A stretch of DNA of 64,000 nt. Source: Heliocidaris erythrogramma. Lineage: Eukaryota; Echinodermata; Echinoidea; Camarodonta; Echinometridae. Shown piece after piece: positions 22,400-34,775 of the stretch. Within the stretch, counting starts at the first letter, position 1; every line of letters begins with the position of its first letter. The stretch spans positions 33,922,625-33,986,624 of the forward strand of contig CM046853.1 in NCBI GenBank assembly GCA_025617745.1, read 5' to 3'. Both the position numbers and the translations under genes were made by a program. The notes under the pieces are model-generated. The model saw only the letters and a list, made by a program, of their open reading frames with translations, searched no databases and was not told where the DNA came from.

Positions 22400-23090
22400 T
22401 ATTAATATATCATTCTTCCTTTAGTTTTCTTATTTGTGATTAAAATTTATGTTCGCAAATTCTATTAGCAAAACGTGCTGTTATGTTTAGCAAAGAGGAA
22501 ACGCCCACAATAAACATTCAGTGCGTCATATAAAATTGAACTTCAACCCCCATCGGCAAGTCCTCGTGACTTGTGCAGAGCATTACAAATGTATAACACA
22601 TTAGCTAGCATAATCAGCTGATTAAGAAGGATTGTGCCCAGCTATAGTGACGAATAAATTAACATAGGATAACAGATGTTGCGTTAATGTAAATACTGTT
22701 TCCATGGAGATTTTTATTAAGGGAAAAGCCCTTCTCTGACGTCAAGATCCGTCGCCAATGCGTGTACCTCCTGTTAAAAAAGGAGGCATGAATTATACAT
22801 ATACTTAGGTCTAAGTTGTTCTAAATATTGTTGTTGCTGTTGTCGTTGTAGCAGTAGTATTAGAATCAGAAGTACACTTTCTTGTATATAGTTACTTTTG
22901 TTGTAGTGATGCAGAAATATTATTACTATTTCGTTTGGGAAAACAATAAAGCCATTCCTCGCGCAATATCCAGGACTTGTGAACATTGACTGATTGTATT
23001 TACACACAATGCGATAAAAACCTGATAAAGTGGGGCGTTCTCCTGCTCAAGATTCCAGAGTCTTCAGTTGCAAGGTGATATGGCAAATCG
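22400..23090. other. Stretch without recognised genes
   Basis: AT-rich DNA with a small GTT/GTC triplet patch near 22830-22860. No feature is seen. Confidence 0.4.
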
Positions 23091-23095
23091 ATGTG

Positions 23096-23256
23096 ACAAT
23101 GATAGTAATAATAATAATAATAATGATAATAATAATAATAATAATAATAATAGTAATACTACTACTACTACTACTACTACTAATAATAATAATAAAAATT
23201 CTAACAATGATGATGATGATGATGATGGCTGTGGTGGTGGTGCTGCTGCTGTTTGA
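23096..23256. repeat. Compound trinucleotide array
   Basis: Consecutive blocks of (AAT)n, (ACT)n, (AAT)n, (GAT)n, (GGT)n and (GCT)n. Frames here in two phases (poly-Ile/Leu and poly-Asn/Thr/Asp) are artefacts. Confidence 0.95.
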
Positions 23257-24260
23257 ATACTAATCTTATGCCGTCATTTCAAATGCGTGTCTGGGTGGAA
23301 GATGATGACTAATGAATTATGAATTTCATATTGCACTGGAACAATATTTTTATTTTGACAGCATCTAGTATAGATCACCTCGTGCAAACATTTGCCGTTC
23401 TTGAACTTTGAATCATTGACAATGTGCAGCTTGTCTGCTCTGCAAATAATGTACTACATATGTCATTTCATAAGGTTAGAGCGATTGGGATATGTTTGTG
23501 TGAGTGTGTATGTGTGTGTGTGGGGTGGGGTGGGGTATACCTTCTCCCTCTCTTCTGCTTTACATGTATATACCTTCTTGAAATTCACATTTCCTACACT
23601 CTTACAAAAATCAACATTATTTCATGCATTTCTTCCCAGTAATTGTAACATTTCAGTCACGGTTTGATTAATTATTATTTCATATTATACATGTTATAGG
23701 TACTACGCAATCTTATTCATTTAGATGAATTATTCATATCCATTATTACAAAGAAAAGTCAAGAAAAGGAATTTGAAACATTTGCAGAACGAATGTTTGT
23801 ATTCCTATCGTCGAAGGCGTAAGAGGCGGGAGAAAAGGGGGCAGCCTCACGCCCCCCCCCCCCATAAAAAAAATGAAGTTCCCAATAATCGATCGCTCTA
23901 GTACAGTTTTATCATGAGTCGTGGAGAGAGAGAGGGGGGATCATTTTATATTTGCTAGATATCAGGTTACTATTTTTTTCTTCTTGTCTGGGTGTGTTTA
24001 TTCTGTAGAAAGATTTACAAATTATATAAAAGCTCAATATCGAGGGTTTCAAATAATGTAATTAATAAGGAAATTACGAATAAACAAATATTATTATATT
24101 TATAGCATCAATACATTGAATTACTATTTCACGTACGTCCATTAACCAATGAATCCATAATCATACGTACGCAATACGTCCAAAATAAATTGCAAACTTT
24201 TGAAAGCGTTGCTCATTACGGAAACATCACTGTCCTTGCATTTTTCATGAATGCTATACT
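23257..24260. other. Stretch without recognised genes
   Basis: Contains a (TG)n/TGGGG patch near 23495-23537 and a C run near 23851. The overlapping frames at 23392-23667 have no supporting features. Confidence 0.4.
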
Positions 24261-24491
24261 CAGTGGCGTAGCGCTAGTCCAGAGACTGAGGAGGCACGGG
24301 CATTATTGGGTGCAACAGTCTTACTCAATTGATGCAATGCACTAGGCCATTGGTTGGGAGGGTCGTTTCATATTTTTACTTTCCCCCTCTTCCTAGTTTT
24401 CTTTTTAATTAATTTTCCACATTTTCCCATTCTTTTTGTCATTCGATTGCGGGGCACGTATCCCCCCCTGCTCCCTGTATCTACGCCACTG
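24261..24491. mobile_element. MITE with CAGTGGCGTAG ends
   Basis: CAGTGGCGTAG at the left and CTACGCCACTG at the right are perfect inverted repeats 231 bp apart. CAGTG ends suggest the hAT group, but the eight flanking bases on the two sides do not match, so no target duplication can be shown. Confidence 0.75.
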
Positions 24492-25092
24492 TAAATTCTC
24501 ATCCCCATGGCATGGTGATGGTCACAAAAATACGAGTTCACACACGAATGAAGAATACTGTATATTTGTCAATAAAGAAATTGAAAAAGCAGATGGCGTA
24601 GTTTCGTTTCATACAGAGGCAAAATTCAGCGAGTGACCTATGTATAAACCAAAAATAACTTACAGTGTGCCGAGCAAGATTTTCGCACGGAAATACATTA
24701 CAATGTTAGGATAAAATATTTAGGTATCATCCATAGGAACTATTAGAGTTTTTTTATAGGAATTATCAGAAACATTGTATATTTAAAAGATGGAAACTCG
24801 TGGGCTAGTTCTCAAATTGACGTTTTTGTGCACAGATCAAAGATTTGTTTTCTTCGATAGGCCTAAAATAACCTAGATTTCAGCAGGTAAGTTTCCTAAT
24901 TTTTTATAAGCCTAACGATCGGCTGATTTTACGTATAATATATTGAACTTAAATGAGGAATGGCCACTAGGATTAAGGAAATAAAAAGGCAGAACAAACA
25001 AATTCAATGACACTTCTTCTAATCTGCCTTCGATTTCACCCTCTGTCATTATACTGTTCGTGACGTAGATGGAGCTATATGCATTATCTGAC

Positions 25093-25250
25093 CAGTGCCG
25101 TATATAGATAGAGTCTGGCCAACTCGGCTCCAGTTGGGTAACAACATGGCGCATATTCCTTTGTTGCAAGCTTACATAACAAAGGAATATACGCCATGTT
25201 GCTACCCAACTGAAACCAAGTTGGCCAGACTCTCTCTATATACGGCACTG
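25093..25250. mobile_element. Palindromic hAT-type MITE with 8-bp target duplication
   Basis: Nearly complete palindrome of 158 bp: CAGTGCCGTATATAG at the left, CTATATACGGCACTG at the right, with arms running through GTCTGGCCAACT and ACATGGCG. It is flanked by TATCTGAC on both sides (25085-25092 and 25251-25258). Frames across it on both strands are consequences of the palindrome. Confidence 0.9.
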
Positions 25251-25259
25251 TATCTGACA

Positions 25260-26104
25260 TTAGAAGGAAATCCTTGCCCATGTACTTTAGAATTTGATAA
25301 GGAGAGAGTGTTCATTGAGGATAGATATTTATCCATCCTGGGTGCGCCATATTCAGCCATACAAATCTTTGAAAACAAAACAGAAGAAAAACAAAACAAA
25401 TTACAATCGTAATGGTCATCGTTATCGGTATCGTATGATATATTTCTTAAACAAAAGTTACTCTTGATCCGAATGTCTGTCAAAGGGTTTGAATATTTAG
25501 GCAGGTGGAAGCTTTTGTATTAATAGAGAAAGGAATGTCGAGAAAGGCATAACTAGAGAGGGAAAAAGGCGTGGTAGACCTTCGTACATCACCTTAATTT
25601 TCATTCAAAATTCAAAAAATTTGGAACGGATGGAATAATTAATTATTCATGAAATATTGATTCGATTCTATTTGATCGAGACTGTTTTGTAGGACGTTTT
25701 GCTAGTAGGTGTTCCGGAGCATTTGCATTTACAGTTTATCTCTGACTTTTTCGACCTAAGAAATCGGTCCGGGGATGGAGCTAAAGAACAGAGCTCCATA
25801 CCGGTTTAGGGCAGATCAAAATAAACTAATACATAGGTATGAATACTCAGTTGATAATTTGATTGTGCTATTAAAGGAAAATCAAATGTAAACGATTTAC
25901 AATGCATGTGATCATTTTGTCAGAATTGTAACATTATGGCAAGAAGCCATTGTTAATAAAAGCCGGCTCGGTCATTCTAGCAGGCTACTCCCTGAATATT
26001 GATGTAAAATTGTCATTCTGTATATGATAGATAAGTGAGGAGAAAATACGTTAACGAATGAGGGAAGAGAATATACTAGTTTAGAACACATGACAAATAT
26101 TTAC
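25260..26104. other. Stretch without recognised genes
   Basis: Unremarkable AT-rich sequence; no coding or repeat signal that I can support. Confidence 0.35.
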
Positions 26105-26198
26105 ATGCAGGGCCCTCAGGGAGAACAGTATTAAGTACTGATGAGGCTACCCTAGGTAAACAAGACATATTATTATTATTATATTATTATTATATTAT
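26105..26198 (+). mobile_element. 5'-truncated SINE fragment
   Basis: GCAGGGCCCTCAGGGAGAAC, then GAGGCTACCCTAGGTAAAC and a TTA-rich tail. These match the 3' part of the SINE at 28221-28466 (GCAGGGCCCGCTGGAAGAGC, GTGGCTACCCTGGGTAAA). The tRNA-like head is missing. Confidence 0.7.
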
Positions 26199-26210
26199 AC
26201 ACTTCTTCCC

Positions 26211-26425
26211 CAATAGACCTGTTTACTAAATGTATTTCAAGTGATGGATATTTCTCTCCAGAATCCTTAGTTACCAGCTATTTAGTGCACCTACTATGCT
26301 ATGGTGGAATCCATTTTTGCATACATTGATTGTTGCTATGTTGGGCAAGCCTCTGGCAAGCATTGGGTCGTCAAGAGAAACTTTAGTTCAAGAAATATGC
26401 ATAAAATTAGTAAACAGGTCTATTG
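26211..26425. mobile_element. MITE with CAATAGACCTGTTTACTA ends
   Basis: Left CAATAGACCTGTTTACTA and right TAGTAAACAGGTCTATTG are exact inverted repeats of 18 bp. It is related to the elements at 17216 and 38712. Confidence 0.85.
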
Positions 26426-27339
26426 AGTGCGATGAATAGTTGCATTCGTCTATTACGAGTTGTTGTATTTTAAAAGTAGGAATGTAGGTCGCATACTTTT
26501 ATTTGTTGTTTTGTCTGGGAAGCCTCAGGAAAACATAAGGACAGGCCGTCGCAAGTAACCATTGTAGATGCAGCAGAAACGTGTAAGCCGGCCCATTAGT
26601 CTTGCATGATTTTGTCTCCAAGCTCGGAAGCCTTTTGAGGAATCATTATGATGGCCTATACTGTACTGTGTCTTTTCTAAACCATGCGCAAGGACGGTCA
26701 CTATAATGCAGCTATATATTTTATTGGGGAAAAAATAATTATGTAAGACAATATATGTAGTTTAAAATGGCATTAAACTGGCAAAACTTGAACAGTGCCA
26801 CCTTACAGTAACTGCTAAATTGAGATTATAATTTGAAATTAATTGCATTTTATTTTGAATTTTGACTAACAGCTGTTTGAAAAATAGGCACATTTTATAT
26901 TTCACACTATTATTTTTGACGTTGCAAATGTGGAAAATTGCCTACAGACACGTTCTAAGCTTCTACAAACTAGAATGGGGCATGATGGGAAAATTAGAGA
27001 CACAGGTTGGTTGGTTGGTTCTTCTTTATGATGGCGCTCTTCAATCTCCTCAGATTATTTGCGCCAGTCATAGTAGGTTTGGCGTATAGGCTTCGGAGAG
27101 CCCACGAGTGACTTTTTTGTGGTGACACTTTTCAAATCCTGTTTAAAGATGGCGCCATTAGGAGCTTCAATTTACTGTCACTTTAAGTTCAATGCTGAAC
27201 TATTTAGCCAAATGAATTCTGCAAAGTAAATTTAGTTTAAAATTTTGTGAAATTGTAACTTTGCTAAATAAATTTTAGATACTTGTATTAAGATTATTTT
27301 AAAGAGCTTCGACATGTTCAATGTCAGTATAGTACCTGG

Positions 27340-28090
27340 GTAAACCCAAGGAGATTCAAACAGATGGAGTCTCAATTAATGCAAACACCTGGCAGATTAT
27401 AAAGGATGTACAATTGTATTAATAAACTGCCTTGAGTCTTTGACGTCGATGTATGATGCCGTCAATGTAAACGGGAAAGATTTAGAGATTTTGACATTTG
27501 AATGTTTACGATGCGCAGTTAAATTCATAAATCGACAAACACAGATAGTGAATGTGCAGTTTCAGTGTAAATAACTTCGATTTCATTATGGAAATCCCCT
27601 GCCTCAGGATGAACAATTTTTTGAGATATATAACCTTAAAAGTGTCACAAATGTATGCCTCTTTAAGGGCCATTTTAACACCTTTCCGCTTAATTCTGAT
27701 TATTAAATTTCATATATAACCATCGTGAAAGATGGCTCTAGGAAATATAGGCAAACCAAAGTAGTTGGCACACGTGGCCAGTCAAGAAATTGTCATCGCA
27801 GATCTGGTAGTTTTGGCACTAAATATGTTCGCTTGAACCTTGTTATATCATTCGTGTGCACTTTTTCGAGGTTACATTTGGGACTGCGAAAACTAATTAT
27901 CATTATAACAGAATATCCTTCATTGTACTTAACCATGGTTATGCAATAAAACGAAATTTGATTTGATTCCTCGTTTGGAAGAATGTTTTCGGAGAGTGCA
28001 TATTTGTCATGTTTGTTGTGGCGGCATCACATTTCGCTTTAAGAGGCTGTCTGTTTTGACTCCATCTGTTTGAACATCCTTGGTAAGCCG
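27340..28090. repeat. Weak inverted repeat enclosing a LINE-like 3' tail
   Basis: TTCAAACAGATGGAGTC near 27356 is inverted as GACTCCATCTGTTTGAA near 28060. Between them, about 27930-27965 reads CAATAAAACGAAATTTGATT, resembling the 3' end of a non-LTR retrotransposon. The frame at 27725-27949 has no recognised domain. This is a tentative element. Confidence 0.35.
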
Positions 28091-28144
28091 AAGGGGAAAT
28101 GCATTTTGGGTTTTATAGTGTAGACTTTAAAAAGGCCGATATCA

Positions 28145-28543
28145 GGGCCCCGTCTTAGAAATGAGTTGCGATTGATTACAAATAATTTGTAATTGATATC
28201 AGTCGCGTCTCCTATTTCTTTGGGCATGTTGGCTCAGTTGGTTAGAGCGCCCGCCTCATGAACGGGAGGTCGTGGGTTCGAACCCCGGCCGAGTCATACC
28301 AAAGACTTCAAAAATTAAAATTGGGGACCTTCTGCCTCCTAGCCAGGTGCTCGGCATATTAGAATGGAGAAGGGTAATAATAACATATTATGTTATGCAG
28401 GGCCCGCTGGAAGAGCAGTTTCAAAACTGAAGTGGCTACCCTGGGTAAATGAAACGTTATTATATTTATTTGTACACAGTTCCGATTGATATAAATTGCT
28501 AATTATTTATAATCGGTCGCAATTCTTTTATATGACGGGGCCG
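28145..28543. mobile_element. MITE split by a SINE
   Basis: Left arm GGGCCCCGTCTTAGAAATGA and right arm ending ATATGACGGGGCC are inverted. The arms continue inward (GTTGCGATTGATTACAAATA against TATTTATAATCGGTCGCAAT). About 245 bp of SINE lies in the middle. Confidence 0.8.
28221..28466 (+). mobile_element. tRNA-derived SINE inside a MITE
   Basis: The head has a good A box (TGGCTCAGTTGGTTAGAGC) and B box (GGGTTCGAACCCC), with an anticodon-loop-like CCTCATGAACG between them. The acceptor stem does not pair (GGGCATG against CCGAGTC) and the T stem is imperfect, so this is a SINE and not a tRNA gene. The 3' part ends in a TTAT-rich tail. Confidence 0.85.
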
Positions 28544-28979
28544 AGGTCAGAATAAAAACAAGCAAACTTTAAGTTCATCAAAGGAGAAACCATTTTGTTC
28601 AAGAATTCTGCCTGAGCTTATGTTGTATTCGTAAAGACTCAAGTATATGGTAAACGCATTCCTGCACATTCTTAAGCATTCAACCTTTTCACTCTGTGCA
28701 CATTTTAATGTCTACATCTTGAGTCAACTGTTCCATTCACTCATCGTCGCGTCTGACGCACACTCTCACCCACATTTCATACTACGCACACACTCACGTA
28801 CGCCAGGCAGGACAGGAGCTTTCGCGGGTGGAATTGAAGAGAAAAGGGAAATGAGAGAGGCGAAATCCACACACGCGCCGCTGATTCGCAAATGAGTTGT
28901 AGGCCTGCCTATTTTCAATTTTCTCTCTTAAACAGTCATCACTTTACGCAGAGATTTTCGTTGACACATGTGGCGGACA

Positions 28980-29280
28980 AATGCAGCCGCGCCGCCGGGA
29001 GGGGGAATCTCCACGTATGAATGCAGTCGGGTGCTGGATGGTGTCATTCGGTGTCGAGCTACACTCTAGTGTGCAAGTGCAATTTGGCGGTCAAATTGGA
29101 AATACAAATTTTTGATGGACTACTCTCGATCGTTGGTGGCTGCTCATTTTGAGCCGGAGACGTGTCTGCTTTAGCAGGAGCCCGTGGACAAGTATCTAAT
29201 GAGAAAAGGAGCCTGTATCTTTATGGGAGGCTGGCTGGGACATATGATTTATAACAACCAATATTGGATTGCAAATCTTG
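28980..29280 (+). other. Candidate first exon, possibly of gene B
   Basis: A locally GC-richer block ends exactly at a consensus donor (AATCTTG followed by GTAAGTGC at 29281). An ATG at 29199 opens 27 codons (MRKGACIFMGGWLG...) up to that donor in phase 1, after an in-frame stop at 29172. The peptide is not a convincing signal peptide, so the block may equally be an untranslated leader. Gene B's exon at 50106 begins in phase 2, so at least one more exon would be needed between them. The transcription start at about 28980 is a guess. Confidence 0.3.
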
Positions 29281-29281
29281 G

Positions 29282-30354
29282 TAAGTGCTATTTACTTCTT
29301 GTATTTTGTATGCGTGCTTATGTGTTTTATGTTAATTTTTAGCACGTATCAATATGTGTGGTAATTACTTAATAAATAAACTTGTACTGAGACTAAAGTA
29401 TTGATATTATTTGGGGTATTCAAGATTTTTTACATTCACCGTTTTCCCCTAAACTTTCATGGCACAATTTTGTTTTATTAGTGTCTTTAGAAGAGGGGAG
29501 TTAAAAATGGGCACAAATGGGCACACTCCGTGTAAAAGCAAAATAATAACTTAATCAAAATGTCTGCAAAACATACTTAGTCCTGTATATGTGATAGTCA
29601 TTTACCGTTTCGTTTACTGAGTAAAGATTGCTGAGTAGTATCACTTTTCAAACTATTTCAAACATTTAATATTGTCGAGGTTTGTTGAGTTGTACTACGT
29701 TTTGTTTCGTTTTGCTTTTTGAAAGGCAGTAATTATACTCGACGATATCGGATTTATGCAAACACATGCATGCCGACGATTGAAACACGAAAATAAATGA
29801 AATACCTCCATAGAACTATAAAAGAAAAATAAAACGATAATGGAATATACTCAACGTAGACCTATATACGGTTAAAAGCAGCATAACAAGAAAAATCCTT
29901 CCTTCCCTTTCAAAGGCGTATACATTGGTAAATGAAGGCATTTCGATGACCTTGTCGTGGAGCGTATATATATATATATTTATGGAATCTTGTTGCGTTA
30001 TTGGCACCCATGTTCTTTATTGTTTGTTTTCTTTCATGGCAATACGCCGAGTTCACTTTCATTATGCACGAGCAGCATTCATAAGCAAGATCTTGTCTAC
30101 AATAGTACAAGATGTGGAGTCGAGATAATCGAGACGAGGTCCAAATAATAAAGAGGCGCGCAGTCGACTTATTGGTAGTGAGCGATTCGGATCTCGTATG
30201 ATTATGAAAAATGTATGATGTGCATGCTGCCGATATGAAAGAGACAAGGGTTAATGAGATACAGGGGGGGGGGGGTAGTTACACCCCTTTCTCCATTTGG
30301 AGATACATAGCGGACCTACTAATAGACCACATGCAGTGGCTGAGTTGAATGGAT
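29282..30354. other. Stretch without recognised genes
   Basis: AT-rich, with a short (TA)n near 29966 and a G run near 30266. Several overlapping short frames around 29816-30247 on both strands show no features. Confidence 0.4.
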
Positions 30355-30849
30355 TTAAAGGGATATTCCTCCCTGATATTAAGTTAGTTTTAAAAGAAGC
30401 AGATAATTTAAAGAAACAGATCAATGAAATTTTGAAGCAAATTCCGATAAGAAATTATAGATTTATTAAGTTTTAATCAAACACAAATTGTCAACTCCGT
30501 GACGTATTTTGCGAGCTCACCTACATTTGCTCCGTACACAACTAAAATTTCATTTTTCATGCATGAGGGAATAGATTTGTATCATACAGGTTTGGTGTAA
30601 AAGCATGAGTGATATGATATGATTATATCTAAAGTTAGGATGCATGTATGATAAAAAGATTTTTTTTAAAGAATATGAATGTCATGATTTTCCAGTACAG
30701 GGAGTTGCCAATTTGTGTTTGATTGATTACAACTTCAAATATTCATAACTTATTTCTTATCAAGATTTTGCGCAAACTTTCACTGATCTGTTTCTTTAAT
30801 TTGTCTGCTTCTAAAAACTAGTTGATATCAGGGTGCACTTTCCCTTTAA
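30355..30849. mobile_element. Inverted-repeat element with TTAAAGGGA ends
   Basis: Left TTAAAGGGATATTCCTCCCT and right end CTTTCCCTTTAA are inverted, and arms of about 140 bp follow (for example TTAAAGAAACAGATCA against TGATCTGTTTCTTTAA). It has no open frame. Confidence 0.85.
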
Positions 30850-30900
30850 TTTTCTGGATAGAATAGGGATTTAATTTATTTATTTCTTTTTTTTTTTAAC

Positions 30901-31140
30901 AAGGGGTCACTTTTTCGCTGTGTACTTAAGGTATGCCAATTAGGTTTCACAGGGCCGGACGGGCAAGTTGTGTCCCTAAATCCGCCACTATCGTTTATAT
31001 GGTTTTATATTGAATCGATTTATATATCGTCTGTTTTGTGCGGTAGGGTAGTGGTGGATTGAGGGGGCACAAATTTCCCGTCCGGTCCTGTGAAACCCAA
31101 TTGACATACCTTAAGTACACAGCGAAAAAGTGGCCTCTTG
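30901..31140. mobile_element. Hairpin element with about 92-bp arms
   Basis: Left arm 30901-30992 (CACTTTTTCGCTGTGTACTT...) and right arm 31049-31140 (...AAGTACACAGCGAAAAAGTG) are reverse complements with few mismatches, around a 56-bp AT-rich loop. Confidence 0.85.
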
Positions 31141-31559
31141 TAGAATATTTTTTGGAACCCCCCCCCCCCACAGACTTTTGGATCTGCTCCTGCTGTAGGG
31201 TCCGCATGTAACCAAAAGTGGTGTCGGCCCCCTATTCATTCATTATTTTTTTTAATAGAATTTGTATGCAGAGCAATGGTAAAAATTATCACTCCTAATA
31301 TACAATGAAAAAGTACCTCCTCCCCATCGGTTAGGGCTATTCTCACACAATTGCCACCATACTGACGTCAAAAGCAGGCAGCTGCTCCCCTTTTCCTTCG
31401 CGTTATAAATCGGCTCTTCAGATATTTGACATGTTTGAAGTGGCACTTGTGTTCATGTAACCAAAACGCAGTTCGCCTATACCCCCTTTTCGCAAAACCA
31501 GATGCCAAACTCAATTGCAACATGAATCAATAGTTTAATCCTGGGTAATACGATTAGAT

Positions 31560-31715
31560 ACAGAGAGAGAGAGAAAGAGAGACAGAGAGACAGAGACAGA
31601 GACAGAGACAGAGAGAAGGAGAGATACAGGGGAAGTGGGGGAAAGCTGTGGTCATCATTGGTCATGTGTGTGTGTGTGGGTGTGCGTGAGAGTGTGAGAG
31701 AGAGAGAGAAAGAAT
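31560..31715. repeat. GA/GACA and TG microsatellite patch
   Basis: (GAGACA)n and (GA)n at 31560-31620, (TG)n near 31665 and (GA)n near 31695. The minus-strand poly-Ser/Leu frame is an artefact. Confidence 0.9.
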
Positions 31716-33242
31716 GCAAAATAGAAAATTTACATTTGTATACTCAGCTACAATCATGACATAATACCTACAATCATGACATAATAGTAGCTTGTCCTAA
31801 TACTAATAATATGTAATAGCGGAATTGAATCAACAAGGAGATAGCATACACACTAGGTTTTTAATTGAAACACTTTAAATAGCTAAAAATTCTTTTGAAC
31901 AATAGAAAACCATGCGTTTTCTCAATACTCGTATTCCACGTCAAAGTCGGTGATCACATTCGTTAATTTCATGCATCTCCATGACAACAACTATTGACTA
32001 CCAACTATTAATAACTGCTGGGTACCTGCAGTTATATCTCTTTTCTTATTGACATTTAAATCTCATCTATCAGCTAATCCAGCACATATACTATTATGTT
32101 TGAAACAAACATTGCAATCATTCGTTAATGTCGAGCATAATCAGCGAGACTGATGCACTTTTAGATATTTCAATTTTTTACCCTTTCATTACTACATGCC
32201 GCCTCTATTCCATAACTAATGCACTTCATCGTATTGTATGACAGGTTTGATAACCTTATGGCGTTCAAAATAATGTTAAATGCGTAAAAGAGAACTGTAT
32301 ATCGTCGCAGGCATTACCTCCATCACTCCAGTATGCTGTCCAATATTGAAACCTTCTTATTTTAGTCAAAATTGATGTTCATTACCACTTTGAATTAAAA
32401 TCAGAGTGTAAATAGTCGTAGAATGAATACACACTGTCATTTGCGTAGCGGAATACAAGATCTTATATAACCCCATAATGAATAAATATTTTAACTGTAT
32501 AGTTTTCCTCTACGATGATGTTGGTAACGTGCTCTGAATTTAATTTCTTTTTATTTCGATTATACTTTCATTTGACGTGTACCCATGCCGTTGTCGTTAC
32601 AGTTGTCTCGTAATGGCAAAGGCGAGCAGATCACTAAATTGGCAATATGATAGGAATAATGTATCAGTTCGTAATACAATTTATCAAGGTTTATCGCTGC
32701 TCTTTAAGTAAGCTCCTGAAGACATAAAGACCCTTATTTTCATTACGTGTATGCCATCATAATACTTACTGTGCCTCGTGACGAATAGCAGCAGTGGGTG
32801 TTGTTGGCAGAGGTATATAGCATGTGGCTAGGTCCAATGAGAGGAGATATGCAGAGGAGGTGGATCACTTTAAAAAGCAATTTTTTCAATTTCAAAATCA
32901 ATTTTGATTTCAATGCGAAGATCAAGTTCAAATCCCATCTCCGATATTAGGACGGAATAACCAACAACATTGCAGTTCATGATGTGATGAATGTACATCG
33001 ATTTGAAAGGAGGGAAGGAAACGTCACATTATGTTGTAGGCCAAGTTCAAGATATTTGGTTTGTTATGTTCCATCCGTTACCAAGTATAATGAAACAATT
33101 TTTTTGAAAATGATGTACATCCAAAATATAATCTATTTTGATATTTGGTCTAATACAAGCTATCATCTTAAGCCAATCAACTAGTTAAAATAATGACTTA
33201 AACTACAACATTTTATGTAATCGCTAACGTATAGGGGACAAA
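31716..33242. other. Stretch without recognised genes
   Basis: About 1.5 kb of AT-rich DNA. I see no repeat pairs, splice-bounded frames or RNA motifs in it. Confidence 0.4.
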
Positions 33243-33433
33243 ATGTAGTTTAAGCTTCTACCAACCTTAAAATTTGTTAGCAAGCTTTCGTCCACTCCTG
33301 TGGACTTTCTCAAGCCAAGTGATCGGTCACACTGTTTCTAATTGTGTGACTGATCACTTGGCTTGAGAAAGTCCACAGGAGTGGACGAAAGCTTGCTAAC
33401 AAATGTTAAGGTTGGTAGAAGCTTAAACTACAA
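33243..33433. mobile_element. Near-perfect 190-bp palindrome (MITE)
   Basis: TGTAGTTTAAGCTTCTACCA at the left is mirrored by GGTAGAAGCTTAAACTACA at the right. The arms pair almost without a break through GTCCACTCCTGTGGAC to a loop of about 10 bases (near 33335). This much symmetry suggests a young element or one made by foldback replication. Confidence 0.9.
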
Positions 33434-34775
33434 TAATATATGATTACCCCCAACCGATGAAAGATTTCTGTATTACATTGGGCTTGCCCCTTTTTTCCCA
33501 GATGTATAGCCCAACCAAACCTTATAGGCTATAAATGGACATTATATGCCTCTTCATATAACTACAGATTTATTAATATTGAAAGAATATTATTGGGTTT
33601 ATATGAAAGAGATAATTACTTGAAGATTGGAAGAACAGAAATGGGGAAGGGTGTAGAGAAAGAGCATGCGGGAAATTGAAGGGAAATGGTTCGAGGGGAA
33701 AGAGACCTAGAAATTAATAGCGAGAGGCGATGAAAGAAAAGTAGAGGACTTTCAGTTGCAAGCTCGGTGAAGAACATCTTAGATAAAGACCAAAAAGGAA
33801 TCACCTATATGTAAAAACCACAGTCCCTCCTGCAGGTTTGGCTCCTGCACTATGTGGCCATTCCATGCAGGTTGCTGATATCCTGGCTGATATGCATCAA
33901 TGGACCTAATGGCAATCTCAAAAGAATACAACTGAACATTAGCATGGCATAAATGATGAAGATGATAAGTCGCAGGATATAGCTTGTTATGACCATCATT
34001 CTAAAAGTTAAAGAGGTAATTTATCAAGCCATTCGTTCTCTGGCCCCTCGTATTGTTGAAGTGTATCCTGGGAACTTTATATTAGAATCAAGTAGTCCTG
34101 TCCTTAACCCTTTATTTCAGCCGTGCTCCTTAAAATATTATTAAATTGAATGATAAATGCGCAAAATTTTGTAGTTACATTGTGGTTAACATTGTCTCTC
34201 TTTAATATGTATCATATTTAAGTACTATAAATGAATGACTAACTGAGTTATACTGCACTGGAACAGTGAGACAATACCATAAGCTTGTGTTTTCCTGGCA
34301 GTCGTCTGTGTTACACTCCAGGACAATGGTTCATTCCAGGTCTTCAATATTTTCTTAATTGGAAACGACTTCGTCTTTTTGGCACTCTTCTTCATGTGAA
34401 TTTCCTTTCATTGTACCCTCCCCATCCAACCTTGTTCTATCTATCGTTAGCATGTAATGAGTCAAACTACGAATCTCATGTCATGATACCAGCTTGTGGG
34501 ACTGAGTTGAGATCCAACCAATTAATTAATTAAAAAGATAATGACTTTTAAAAACCAGTATGTGTCATTGCAGGTGAGCATATTTACGAATAGCTCCCAT
34601 AATTCAAAGCTCAAATAGTGTATCATCGTAAGTCAAAGTTGGACTACCTCACAGTATGGGGCATGAAAAGTATGCCAATTAGAAATCAAACGTTTGGAAG
34701 CATACATGAAAATAAATATCACTTGCGCTATATATGAAAAATGGTTTATTCGTATCGTAAATTTTGATAACTCCA
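33434..34775. other. Stretch without recognised genes
   Basis: A good acceptor-like sequence (TTTTCCTGGCAG near 34302) opens an 82-codon frame, but no donor or phase partner supports it. The rest is AT-rich DNA. Confidence 0.35.

Noticed and set aside
28229..28300. Possible tRNA gene
   Set aside because: A and B boxes are good, but the acceptor stem does not pair and a SINE body and tail follow.
34285..34533. 82-residue frame after an acceptor-like TTTTCCTGGCAG
   Set aside because: No donor, no phase partner and no recognised domain; the acceptor alone is not enough.
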